Shown here piece by piece: positions 15,001 to 27,028 of a stretch of DNA of 64,000 bases. Source of the stretch: Strigops habroptila. Its lineage: Eukaryota > Chordata > Aves > Psittaciformes > Psittacidae. Both the position numbers and the translations under genes were made by a program. Position 1 is the stretch's first letter. Every line of letters starts with the position of its first letter. The DNA lies in assembly GCF_004027225.2 (NCBI RefSeq), contig NC_044277.2:100061725-100125724 (forward strand), given 5' to 3'. The notes below the pieces were generated by a model. That model made no database searches. It was not told the DNA's origin and worked only from the letters and a program-made list of their open reading frames with translations.

Positions 15001-18000
15001 CACATGTAGGCTTCTTTTACTTTGGCAGTAGCAAAGTAACTACTTTGCTACTGGGAGGAGAGTCAGTGATAGTGAATTGATAGGAGGTGGAAGTTTATTT
15101 TCAGGGGTAGTGGGAAGGGAAAGCACCTTTGTGAAGGAAAAGACCTTTCTAATGAAACTCGTGGTAGCTTTATTTCCAAATATTTCTGTTCCATTTATTG
15201 CAATATAGAGATTGGTTCTGGGGGGTAGTAGTGAGCCTGGCTCTGCTTAGTCTTCACACAAGTGTATTTTGGTATGTTTTTCAAATCCTGTCTTTGTTTC
15301 ATTTCTTTCATTTTTGAAATGGGAAACAGACTCTCTATGCTTCTGCTGCTTTTAGGCTTGCTGGCACTAACAGCCTGGATTTGAAAGTGCTGCAGACACA
15401 GATCACAGAGCACAAGGCTCTCTGCCAGGCTGCTGAAGTGGAAAGAGACAGGCTCCTGGAACTGGTCACTGTGCTGCAGAAAAGGTAGTGGCTGATTCTG
15501 CCAGTATCCTTTGTGGGATGCTGCGATTAAGGAGTGCTTGAGACATGTGCGAACCTATAGCGTGCAGTACAGTACGCCATGCACTGCCAGGGTGATCCTT
15601 TCCTTAAATAGGGGCTTTTAAATTTGTTCTACTCAATTTCCCTGCCTAGTTGATGATTCACTTTTTTTATTATTATTCTTTTAGAACAAAGAGCCAAAAA
15701 AATGGAGTCATCTTCAAGCTTGCTGCACCTAGATGAAATTAGAATTCTTGTACTTATATACATGTGGTGTTATTTAGGCAGCAATATTATTCATCAGTAG
15801 TAAATACTGTAATTATAGTTGTAATCTGTCTTCTGTTCCAAAAGCTTTTCACATTCTTATAAGTTACACTGTATCTTCTTCTAAATGAATTTATTCTGCT
15901 TTGATTGAAGCATAGGTGTGATTTTATTTTTTTTTTCCCTTTCTATTATTCAATTCAATTTAAGATGATGTGAAAAACCAACTATGTTTTAAGGGGGCAG
16001 GAAAAGCAAAGTCCTTTCTCTTTGGACACCTTTCAGCTACTGGGTTTTTTTTGGTTTTTTGTTTTGTTTTTTTCCAGTTAGAGAATGTATATTGTTTGAT
16101 TCCCAAATCTATATTCCAGCTTGTAGGAAAATACACTTTTGTCTGTGTGCTTTTGAATACAATAGGCACTATTCGCTTGCTTGCTTTATTTTAAAATAGT
16201 TATCATTTCTCACTTGTCCAGCTTTGGTCCGATACAATTAATTGCAGTAAGAAAAATACATCTTTTTTATAACTGTGATAAAGGTGCTTTTAAGAGCTAA
16301 ATCCTGGAGATGATACACACTGGGAGAATCTTGCTCCTCTTTGTAAGACCAGTGATTTTAATAGAGCTATGCAATTAGATAAGAATGGAGGTGTGAGTGA
16401 TAGCTAAAATGGGGCTATCACGAATATGGGATAATGAAGAACGCAGAGCCAATGAAATGCGTAGTTGCTTGTAAAATGTACCACAGACTGATGATTCAGC
16501 AGCTCCACAGTTATTACACATATATCAAGAGCTCCTGCAGGTAAAGTAAATTTTGTGAGATTGCATGCAATAATTCTTGCAAAACATGAGGATAATATAG
16601 CATCCAGTCATATTTTAACATGAATATGTATAAAAAAATCAGGCATTCTTCCACTTCCCTGTTGGATTGTGGGTCAGCAAAGCTCAAGTAACATGTAATG
16701 CTTAAGTTAAGAGAAGAATGCTGGGAATGGTTACGTGAGTGGGATTTTTCTACAGCAGCTGCCAGGATTTAGGACTGTGTTCCACAATCACTCACTGTAG
16801 AGCAGAGTATACTCTCAGAAGATACTCTGTGGTAAATGGTTTGTAGGATAGGGCCCTGCTGGGGAAAGAGCAAGAGCGAGAGGAACATTTTAACTGAAGT
16901 TATTCCTATTGGCAAAAGTTTTCATTAAAAAAAAATTACTAGTCTTGTCATTTTTCCTCCACTGTTTGTCTAATGTGGATGCTAGGGGAACACCTGGTCA
17001 AATGAAAGTTGAGTGAATTCAGAACCACCGAGAGAAATATAATTTCTCATAGCATGTCACCAGCCTGGGAATTCACTGCCACGGGAGGTCGGAGTCTTGC
17101 CTGTAGCTAGATTTTTAAGACAGTGATATAATTTTATTATAGTTGTAATAGTTTTTTAGTTATGCCAGCTAGGAGGGAAATAAGACTAATCAGGTCTCCT
17201 GATTCAGAGAGTAATCAGCTATCATCTGTGGGGTCAAGAAGGAAATTCTTTTGTTCTGCACTATACAACACAGTGAGTGAATTCAGGTTTCTCTCTAGCT
17301 TTAAACTCCTCTAAATCGTTTGGTATCAGGCACTGCCCCACACGAGATGCACCACTGACTCCATCTGTGGGCACACATCAAATTTTTGTAGTAAATTTTC
17401 TAAGATGTTGTGCAGGGTGAATATAGAGTCAGTTTGCTCTTCTGTATTGTACTGCAGAATGAACCATCAGTTTCTTTTCCAGTTGCTTCTTTCCATGGTA
17501 GTAGCTAATGGCCAAGTTTATTAGAAGCAACATCAAGTTTCTTTTCTTACTTGCAGATAACTGATGCAAACCAGCTAACTGACAGTGTTTTTGTAAACTA
17601 TTTTCCTTCCAAATTTTCCTAGTGTTTTAAAAAAACACAGTGTATTATTCTTGTAATAAAAGATCTTTCCTCAGCAATCTGCAGCTTGCCTGCTCATCTG
17701 AGTTGTAAAATCACACAAGTAGCCAGTGTTAAGGGATTTAGGTAACCTCCATTAACAAACCCATTATTTCCAACTGTACTCATTAGTTAATGCTGTTTTG
17801 CAAATTTGGAGGATGTCATCTGGAACAATTTCACTGAGATTTCTGCCTTTAGATGCATGGAAAATTCTCTTTTTCCCTCTGTTGGGAGCTGTGCAGTGTG
17901 AAGCAGGATTCAGTATCAAGACTGACTGATCCTTAATAGTCATGACATAAATAAGCTGAACTACCTTTTTTTTGTTGCCTGTCAGGGTGGAGGAAAGCAG

Positions 18001-21000
18001 CAATAAAATCTTGGCAGCTGAGAAAAGTCTTCAGGAAGAGCGGCGGCGATGTGTCATTTTGGAACAGCAGCTTGAAAAACTGCAAATGGATGCAGAGAGT
18101 GACACAAGTGAACAGAAATCTCCCCTGAGGAGCAAAACAGGTAAAGCGGAGCACTTGTCCCTCATCCTACCTTTACGGTTAATAGCAACAGCATTCGGAC
18201 ATTCATCTGTCAAACCTACACAAGTGCTTGATCTTACACGTGCTGATTTGGACCTACTCAGACTAGTGGAGCAATACAGAAGGTAAAATCCTGACCCCTG
18301 CTTAATTCAAGAGGATTTTGCTACAGATTCAAGAGGATTTGCTACATTCCCTAGGTGGGACCAGGACTTTTGCAATATGTTGTTTTCATGGAATGACAGC
18401 CTACAGAAAAATACTTGACGCTGCTCCTTGTTGCAACCATGCCCACTGCTGTGTTCCCTTTACACTTCTGCCCGAGGGATTCATCTGAAGGTTAAAAGCA
18501 GAATTAAAGGACGCATCCCAATTTAAGGCCTGTCAGTGTCTATGAAAAACTATTGCTGGTGATGAAGTAATTAGATCTGGTGTAATTTATTATCCCATGA
18601 ACATGATAATCTCCTGCTATAAATACGAACGCCTCACTAGCATAGTTAAAGGAGAGGAATTCATGGTGGATGTTAAATTTTTATTTCCCCAATCAGATCC
18701 TTTTATTGCTTAAGGACTCTGATTCTAGAAAGTGTCTAAACCAATAAAATGGCACATATTCTTAAGGAAACTTTTACAGTGGTTTCGCTTTTTATGTGTA
18801 TTTTCATAAAGTAAAAAGACCTTAAGTGCCGGTAGATGAACAATAGGGACGGGAATTTCAGTTTGGCAAATACTGGGATGGTGTCAGGTTAGTTAGGGTG
18901 ACTAGAGAGATCACAAGCCTCATCAAAGACCCTGCACAAGCACTTGGGCCATAGGAGGACTGCCCTGCAGCTCAGCAGATGGGTGGTGTGGTTTTCCATC
19001 ATTACTCTATCCAGCACTACAGTGTGTACTAATGCTACCTCATCAGCTTCTTAGAGCTGCTCTGTACTGAGAGTGGTAACCCATATAAGTAATCACCTCC
19101 TTTTCCACCCACACTGAGGTCTTGTTTCTCCTTAGGCATGGGTCAGACTGAGGTAAGAAACACTGTTGTAACTGCACTGCGTCAAACCTACCCCTCTCTG
19201 TAAAATATGCGTCTGTTCCTTAGAGTAGAACTGTTGTGTCCTTAGGAAGGGCTTCAGCCAACATTGACTCATTCCCATGTGTTTTTCTGTGAGCACTGAT
19301 TTTTAGAGCTGTCTTACATGTATTAACTGAGAGCCTGACAGGAGAAGACGTAGTGCAGAGAAACTTAGATCCTAATAGAAACCTAGAGTTTAGAAACAAA
19401 GTGCTACAGCCTTTGGCCTTTAGGATATAGGACATTCATGTTGATATGAGAGCAGTGCTGACCCTTACAGAAGTGATAGCATGGGATGCCCTTTGTGATT
19501 CCCAGGAGGGTTTGGAGGTGAGAGGCTTTGGAGCCCTCATATGGTTCTGCAGATGCCCAGAGGAAGAAATCAGGTGGTTTGTAGGGACAGGTAGTAGCCA
19601 AATAAGAGCTGTGGGAATACAGTTCTCAATGGTACACTTTTTACTGACTCCATGCCTTACACACGGAATGGAAATGGAAGCATTTTGGTGCTGTCTTCTA
19701 GAAGAGAATTTAACTGAATTTTTGAGTGTTCAGACTTTGATACAACCTGGCAGTGTAAAGCATTGGTGTGTTGTTCTATTATCATACATGTTCTCCACCT
19801 ACATTTCCCTTGCAATCTCAAAGAGATACAGCAATAAACTCTTCAGGTCGTGAGCTCTTTTGGGAAAGTTGTGCTGTAGTAGTGCTTTGGTAACTCATCC
19901 TCTGTGTAGATCGGCATTTCATAGCTGGAGGAAACAGGCCATTCTTACCAGTGTGACAGGTTCCTTCTTACTAAATATTTAGTATGTTAGTCTTGTCTGC
20001 TTAAGGACTAAAAGCTAATGTAGAAAAGGATTGGCAGTAAGACTAATACAAAGAAATCCTCTTTAAGTCCCTAAAATGGGTAGGTAACAATTTATTTCAC
20101 CACCTTTCTTTTGAAGAGAGCTCAGCCCCTAGTGATGTGCCAAAACTCTGGAGTTTGTACAAGAAACAAGTATGCAAGTCCATAATACACCTCTTCAGCA
20201 GAGCATGTAGGTTATCTAAATGCTTTCATGCCAGATAGTTGTCGAAATATGAAGGAATGAAAACCTTGAATATAAAATAGAGACTAGAGAACCCACTAAT
20301 TAACATAATATTTTCTTCTCTTTCTGAAAGTGCAAAATTGGAGAGAGCTGATCTAATTGCTTATCTAATGTTTCTAGTCTCTTCAATTCAAGGGAAGTAG
20401 ATAATGATGCCAAGCCGCTAGACACAACCAGTTGTGTTTTAAAATTATTCATGCTTTTCATTTTTCTTTTTTTTTTTCCTGTTTTATCCAAATTTCAAAT
20501 TAGCAAAGAATAATCCCAGAGGAGAATAGGAAAGTAACAGCAGGTTTTCCTCAGTCCTGTAAAACACAACCTCAAGATCAAAAGCATTTGTTTTTTATAC
20601 AACATAGCCTTTCTCTTCTCATGTTTTTGTCAGAGTTCAATACTCTCTGGCCAGATATTTCAGATACTCCACACAAGGAGGATTTAGTGTTTTAATACCA
20701 TTTACTCAACTGATTCAGCCATTTATCTACAGCAGAGACCACCCTCCAGTTCTCTCAGTGTTGGGATAAGTTCAGCATCCTGTACGATAGCTGTGGTCAC
20801 TTCCTACATTCCTTTCCTAGCTTCTTGCGCACATCATCCTTGCCTGTCTTCTCTGAGCCTTCTTCCATCGTAGGGGTTTGCTGGTTGGTCACACTTTTCT
20901 GTTTCTCCAGTCCCAGTAGTAAATTTGAATTGTATTTTCTCTATAACCCTGAAAAAAGTTTGGTGTCCCTTTGAAATGACAGGAGCAATGCTACATGTTT

Positions 21001-22388
21001 TGGGTAGGCCTTTAATTAGGAAAGCATTCCTGATTCAGAACCTTAGTTTGAGGTAGGTATTTAAGTGCTTTACTCCATTTAACCTATGTTGTGTTTATGC
21101 TGAGGATCAAAGTGCTTTACAAAAGCTGCTAGAGTGTGTGCCACATGCAAACTTTATCACAGGCATCCAGGAAGCAATAGTTGTCATTATCTTAAGTGAA
21201 ACACAAGGAAAAGATAAACATCAAAATAATCCTTTTCAACTGTTTCTATCACCTATTGTTTTGTCCATTTAAATACTTTGCATTAATTTTTTTCTTCTCT
21301 GAATACTTTGCATTAATTTTTTTCTTCTCTGAATAGGTAGGCTCACAGATTACTGCATTTAACCCTGAAATGCAAACTCATCGTGTTTTCATTTTGCTGA
21401 AAGCAGATTAAAATAAAAGGCTATCCTATACATTTACAGTATCTTCATGGATATATGTAGAACTTAACAGAGTCCTTAGTATTTATTGACTGCTTCCTGA
21501 GATTTACTCAGTGTGCTACCAAGTGAAAATGGTTGTTTGTTTTACTAAAACTCCATTTTGTGATTAAATTTATAGGCCAGACTGCAAGTCATTCAAGGCT
21601 CACCTTGGATGTGAGTGATGGGAAGTTCTCTGCAGCTCAGCTTTCCAGGTTGCCTATAGAATTGCGGGTAGAGGAGCTGAGCAGAAGGTATGGTTTCACT
21701 TTCTCCATGCTATGTTACTTGCAATAGCTAAAATTCATTGCTGTCCTTTTAGCAATGATATTATCTGCACCTGCTGCTCAGAAGATAAAACCTAGCAAAA
21801 TCTGTAGAAATCACAGATCATCTGGTTTGAGCTTGTTTATGTCATTCTTACACAAATTTCCTCGTAATTATACAGATACCCAGAAATGTGAAGCTAATGC
21901 AAATGTTAAGCAACACAAAACATGCAAGGAAGACACCTTTTTTTTTTTTCTCTTTTTCTTTCCCAATGCATTGATTGCAAGCTTATTAGTGAAAATATAA
22001 TTATAATCTTTAACAAAGCAGATCTGAAAAGTATATTGGTTGTCTAATAATTGTTTCTGTCTCAAAGGGAAGAGGAACAAGTAATAAGTTCACTCTTCCT
22101 CACACCTGTCATAAAATTACCAGTGAGCATGTGTTTCGGTATTTTCTTTCCCAGAGCTGAAACACTGTTCTTAATTTGCTTTAAAGCTCCACAATGCACA
22201 TGAAAGTTTTCCTTTTGTTTCCTCATAGGCTTGTGATGCAGCTGAATGAGAACAAATCTCTGAAGGCCGCTTTGGAGACTGCCCTGAGAAAGAAAGAGGA
22301 AGACTTTAAACTGTATCAAGACACAATGGGCCAAGTGAAGGATATCTTTTTACAGGCCATTCAGCAGCAGAAACAGGAGAAGAGTTAA
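1..22388 (+). CDS. CCDC13: Coiled-coil domain-containing protein 13, 3' part (13 exons)
   Basis: Coding exons read as 1-22, 3449-3538, 3803-3919, 5115-5219, 6904-7068, 8353-8529, 10187-10393, 11536-11663, 14443-14526, 15356-15484, 17986-18140, 21576-21687 and 22229-22388 (stop TAA 22386-22388). All introns are GT-AG and phases match, giving 549 residues plus stop. The gene begins upstream of the window; mammalian CCDC13 is about 715 residues, so roughly the N-terminal quarter is missing. Recognised by family landmarks: SPEVKALQEKL, GSWRGRAQQILVLQSKV, DPRKLSAQEKN, KGKHDNELIDALL, MGHTLVESA, CQAAEVERDRLLELVTVLQK, VEESSNK and the C-terminal KEEDFKLYQDTMGQVKDIFLQA. The protein is almost entirely charged heptad coiled coil, with a non-coiled Ser/Pro-rich stretch in the 11536-14526 exons. 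The family is known as a centriolar-satellite protein (PCM1-associated) needed for ciliogenesis and genome stability. Several donors (gtacga, gtactg, gtagac, gtagtg) are weak. Introns hold CR1 fragments at about 1.4, 7.3 and 12.7 kb and otherwise no gene I can see. Confidence 0.95.
1425..1793 (+). mobile_element. CR1 LINE 3' fragment (CCDC13 intron)
   Basis: 5'-truncated CR1. The body carries the block caagggcaggtaggga..ggcacaggttgcccagagaagctgtggctgcc and the 3' terminal signature ccttccaacccaaaccattctgtga. The first 50 bases are diverged, so the left boundary is approximate. It lies inside the first visible CCDC13 intron, in sense orientation. Short open frames on both strands here are repeat artefacts. 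Confidence 0.9.
7328..7823 (+). mobile_element. CR1 LINE 3' fragment (CCDC13 intron)
   Basis: About 0.5 kb of CR1 3' end. It runs from the cagcttggggcccccagcataagaagg block through gagtccagaggaggcc, ggagacaggctgggagagctgggc and the typical 3' end ccttccaaccaaaaccattctatgatt. It sits between the exons ending 7068 and starting 8353, in sense orientation. Confidence 0.92.
12658..13108 (-). mobile_element. CR1 LINE 3' fragment, antisense (CCDC13 intron)
   Basis: Reverse-oriented CR1. The + strand starts with the complement of the 3' tail (tagaatcatggaatagttttggg) and runs through ccctgtccaacctggccttgaacactgcc to the 5'-truncated side at ggcctcctgtggactt. The 135-residue open frame seen across it is an antisense CR1 artefact, not a gene. 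Confidence 0.92.
15026..15053. repeat. Perfect 13-bp inverted repeat, 2-nt loop
   Basis: CAGTAGCAAAGTA, then AC, then TACTTTGCTACTG, in a CCDC13 intron. The arms are perfectly complementary. No coding or repeat context explains it. Confidence 0.9.
18305..18346. repeat. Short tandem duplication, about 21 bp x2
   Basis: attcaagaggattttgctacag is followed at once by attcaagaggatttgctaca, differing by one T. It is in a CCDC13 intron and looks like replication slippage. Confidence 0.85.
21272..21335. repeat. 30-bp tandem duplication
   Basis: The unit aatactttgcattaattt..cttctct occurs twice head to tail (21272-21300 and 21302-21330, period 30 bp), with a partial third start (gaata). The two copies are identical over 29 bp, which suggests a recent local duplication. 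It lies in the last-but-one CCDC13 intron, about 240 bp before the exon at 21576. Confidence 0.92.
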
Positions 22389-22534
22389 GCAAGATATTCA
22401 AGAGTCGTTTGGACTGCAAAGCAGGGAGAGAGCTCGGGCATCGTGCCCATGAAGTGAAATGCAGTGGCAGTCTAGTTTTGCAGCTTCAGATCATGTCATT
22501 TCTTTAGCATTTGCAGAAGAGGATGAGAAGTGGA

Positions 22535-22540
22535 GATAAA
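22535..22540 (+). terminator. Possible CCDC13 polyadenylation signal (GATAAA variant)
   Basis: There is no canonical AATAAA in the first 2 kb after the CCDC13 stop. GATAAA lies about 150 bp past the stop and is followed by T/G-rich sequence near 22555-22585. The next AATAAA is at 24675-24680. The real 3' end is unresolved. Confidence 0.3.
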
Positions 22541-25500
22541 ATACAAAAAGAGTGAAGGTTTTGCATGTCAGCAAATTTTGTCTTTAAGAATTAGCCAGCC
22601 AGCAGCTGGCTCTCAAACTGCACATGCCATAGGTTGGTGCAGTTTAGGAAGCCGCAGGTCTGCAGTGTGATTTTAGACAAAACCTTCCTAGTTTCAACAG
22701 ATTTTTCCTCAAGAGGGCTCAATATTCAATACGCTGCTGCTTTTATCAGCTCTTGAAGGAATTTGCTCTATAAAAGTTGTGCCAGCCCCCTTCCAAATTT
22801 GTGCCAGGAACAAACCAAGTTCTGTTTTTATCAGCACATTGATACCTGTCTGTCTCAGGCTTTCTATAGCACGTAAGCGCTGAGGGAGAAATTTAGTCTG
22901 CCCTGTGAATATCTGCAAGTGAATTTCATGGGGGCTTCTCTCACCATTCCAACCTGTTTCTTTGCTTGAACATATGGGCAGCAGAGTTTTCTGAAACTCA
23001 GTGGAGTTTCCACTGAAAAGGTAGACTGTGCAGATTACCCCTATAATCAGTCAGACCTACCTTAGATTAGTTTATACCATATAAAATTTGCCATCCAGGT
23101 TATGAATTCCCTATTTCTGTGTCTCTGCATTCACCTGTTACGCAGGTCTTCTCACTAGAAAGAAATGCTAACAAAACTCAGACAGGTCCTCACTGCAGTA
23201 GTGGTGGGACTTTTGGAGATGCTGAAAACCATTTCATCTCTGTCCTTTTCTCTTGCAGCATGGTGAGAACACCAAGTGCAAGCTAATAAGGCATTAGCAT
23301 GCAGCCTGCCAGCAGAGAGCTAGCCTGGGGGATTACAAGCAAATAGGGAGCTAGTCATTTTTGTATAGCACTGCTTTGTTTCTCAGTGGAAAGTCTTAAA
23401 AGCTCTTCTTTTTCTGCTTTGCTTTGTCAGCCTCTTTTTGTGAGTGTGAAGTTGGTCAGATTTTAACCCCAGCCACCATCAGCACAAAGTGGATTTGGGG
23501 CCAGGCAAACCACAGCTCCCTTCCCCAGCGTGGGGCTTGCACCTTGACTCTGCTTGCATTAAGATGAGGCATGTGAAAAAGAGCAGAGCAGGAGTTACTC
23601 CAGATGCGTTGAGGGTGGTGTCATCCCTGTCTTCTTTTCCTGCTTATGCTCAGAGATGTCTTTCTTCAAACAGTTTGCAGAGTCCCTGATGGAGGAGCTG
23701 AGGGAGCTGAGGATAAGTTCAGCATCCAAGAGTTAGCCCTCCCTGTATTTAAAAGCCCTGCTCTGCTCCCCCAGCACTGGCCACAAAAAGTGGGACCAAA
23801 AATGTTCATTGCCATATTCCTCCTGCTCACCTTGCTGGTAGCATCAGAGGAAAAAGCATCTTGCAACCCACAATCCTCTCAACAACTCAAGGAATTGTAA
23901 ATCCTGGATCGAGAGACAGACACAGCCTCATCCAAGCGAGCTGTGGTTTGTTTCTGTTCAGCTCCATCCTCATGATTATGAGGTGAGGGGTAGAGAGAGC
24001 AGATCTAACAGAAGCAATCAGCCCACCTCTGATAGATATTTTAAGGACCTGCAGTAGCGAGCAGATCCCTTTGAAAAGCTGCCTGAGCTGTGGCAGAGGT
24101 GTGGAGATTTTGCTATGCGGTGGCTGCTAAATTCAGGCTGATAGCTTGCAGCTAGAGATTCTGATTTCACTTACACAGAAGTGTGAATCAATAATATTTT
24201 CACCTATGTACAGGAGAGGCAATCTGCCGTCCCTTCTAATACATGGTCAGCATTTGTCTCCTGTCTCGTGATGAAGCAGTGAAGCTCATACCACTTTCCA
24301 GCTGAATGGCTGTGAATCAACTCATGAAAAAGAGATAAGAAAATGGGAGTGTTATATGTTACAGAACACTTATGGCTTCCTAGCACATGGTGCAAACCTC
24401 AAATGCTGCAACACTCATTTCTTTAAACATATGTTTGTTTGGGGTGGCACAGAAGCATTTTTTTCTTCTTTTTCTGCACACATGCCCAGCATCTCTGGAC
24501 ACCTTGATACAGAAGAAGCTAAGACACTATGAAAGAAGTTATTTAGAGAGTCTGTACCTGTAGGTAACTGTTTCTCATGGAAATGTGCAATCTGTCCCCC
24601 ATCACAGAGCTGGGGAGGGTTTCTGTACACAGGCCAAATTGTCCAGGTCGTCTCAGTTTTCACCTTAGTTTTGAAATAAATTCCCTCTGCATTTCCGCTG
24701 AGTGACCTGCCTTTGAATTAATCCCCATGCTGACTCTTGTAGCAACTGCTTCCCAGTTTTCCAAGGTATGAGACTGATTTTCTTGCAGTGCATATCGTTT
24801 TGTTGCTGAATGTAAGAAATCCTGTCAGACCTTGGGAGCAGCAGCCCCATCTACCCCAGCCCACCACTCAGAGAACAAAACCAATGACAATATTTTTCTC
24901 ACTGCCTACAAAAACCCTTACCACTGCTCTTTAGCCATAGGATCTCTCCAGCACGCTTGATAAGCTGTTTGAACTGCAATATTTCTCTTAGGGATGTAGC
25001 TGGGCTTGATCTGAAGCCTCCACAACTCCCTGCTTTTCTTGGAAGTTTGATGGCCTTACAGATAATTACCAGCCTATTAAAATCCTGTGCTTTGATTCTT
25101 ATTTGAATTTCTCTGGCTGAAGTTTGCAGCCAATCATTGTTACACCTTTCTTTGCTAGATAAAAGCAGTGTAAGTATGCAGCATTTCCTCGCTGGGACAG
25201 CCTTCATCCTGTGCAAAGTCATGTCACAAGCTGCTTTTTGATAAGCTCAGAGTTTTTTCAGTCTCTCATTGTAGCTAATGGTGGTGACAGGCTGAGGGTG
25301 ACAACGCTTGCACCGCTGGCACAGGCTGGTGGATACAGTTAAGCTGTGAAGAACAGCATAAGGCTAATTTTGCTGCAAATATTTGAGGCTGTGGACACTC
25401 CTTTGTAAGATTTGGCCAGCTTTTAACTAATGTATGCTAAGAATACGAGTCCTCCAAATAGTTGGGCTGAGCCCAAGGTTGTCTTCTACGCTGGAGCAGG

Positions 25501-26315
25501 GCAGAGCACTTCCACAAAGCAGCTGTCAAGTGCCCGACAGATGCATCTGATTTTACAGGTACAACTGAACCTCTGGGAATAAATTATATTTGATGAATCG
25601 TCATTGTTTTCCTTTCAGCCTGTTGTGAGACATCTACCTGCAAAGAGCAGGGAGCATGAGAGTACAGCTTTCCAAACTGGTCATAACATGAATTCGGTTG
25701 CATTAGCATGGTTAAATGCAGATAGTATCGATGCAAGTGAGCTCTTCCTAACCTAGGGTCTGCTTGGCCAAGTGGTGGAGGATCAGCCAGCAGGTTGAAG
25801 ATGATCCCACTATAACAGCTCCAGTTTAGAGACATAGATCAGGGCTGTCGGTGGTTCATGCCCTTCCCAATGCTCCAAAGCAAGGAGAAGACAGATTTCA
25901 GTTCTTCACATGGGTGAAATGGGAAGGAAGTTAGTGGCAAAGGGGAATTGAGTTGGAAATGGCTTTGCCAACCCCTCCATCAGTCGCAGTCAGCAGCTGC
26001 TACTGCCCTGCAAGGCACAGGGCCCTTGCCCTGTGCGTGGCAAAAGGAATGAGGTTCAGCTTTAAATGGAAAAATACTCTAGCAGGGCCCCCATGCTCTA
26101 AATTAAGCCACAACTGAGCCAAGAGGGGTATTGGGTTTCTCCATCCTCTCCCTGTGAGCCTGGCTCAAGAGCTGGCTGCTCCCCTGGGACAGGGCGGCCT
26201 CACTCAACGAATGCCAACTCAATCCCATGCGTCTCTGCTTACAGCTCTGAAACCCATCTGCAGGCGGGGGGTGAGGTCCTGGGCTTTAGAGCAGCTTGTT
26301 TGTCAGCAGGGATGG

Positions 26316-26356
26316 TTATCTGCAGGGTGCAGATAAGAGATGATAAGGTCATTCCA
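26316..26356. promoter_or_regulatory. Cluster of GATA sites plus TEAD (M-CAT-like) site
   Basis: TTATCT (26316-26321), AGATAAG (26331-26337), TGATAAG (26341-26347) and CATTCCA (26350-26356) fall within 41 bp. GATA factors and TEAD are classic cardiac/muscle regulators and HHATL, 4.7 kb downstream, is known to be heart/muscle expressed. Enhancer function is inference from motifs only. Confidence 0.35.
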
Positions 26357-27018
26357 CCACATCGCTGACATAATTGGGGCATTTTTTTCAGGAACGGGAG
26401 GGGATTGTGAGGAGAGGAGCTGAAGGCTGTGACCTGATGCTGGTTGTCCCTGGCAGATGGTGGGAGCCTTCTTCAGAGTCCTTTCCCAGGGCAGGAGGAG
26501 GTCCTGGGATCTTTAATGGGGTTGGTGTAAGTCATGGGGGATGTGCAAAGCCATCCTCGGGGTGCTGAGAGGGGTCCTGGGGTGACCTTGGGTGGATCAA
26601 TGGATGGACAGGTGGATGGGGCACACATCCCCTTCTCCTGAGCCATCCTGCTACCATGGAGATGCCTGCTGAGATCCTGGTGGGGTTGGCATGTGTGGCA
26701 CTTTTGGATGGGAATCCAATGGGGTAACCTAAGGCAGTATAAAAAAAACCAACCAAGTGTGAGCTATTATAACCTTTTTCCCTTCCGTTTCACCCCAGAG
26801 AGAACAGGGAGACAGCAGTGTAAGGCAGGAACCAGGAGGAGGCTCCTTTGGTGTCCCCACTAAACATTCCCAGTTTGTGCCATGCCTCACCTGGGCCATA
26901 GCCAAGTGCCTTTCGTTGAACACAGCCACCTTCCACTTGCTTGTTTGGACACTAAATCGAGGTCTGGCCACAGTTCATGTGCCACAACTTCCAACAACTG
27001 CTAAATGTTTGAAAAAAA

Positions 27019-27028
27019 CTATAATTAA
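27019..27028 (+). promoter_or_regulatory. MEF2-type motif
   Basis: CTATAATTAA fits the MEF2 consensus YTAWWWWTAR. It lies about 4 kb upstream of the HHATL start codon in AT-rich non-coding DNA. A single degenerate motif can easily arise by chance. Confidence 0.25.
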
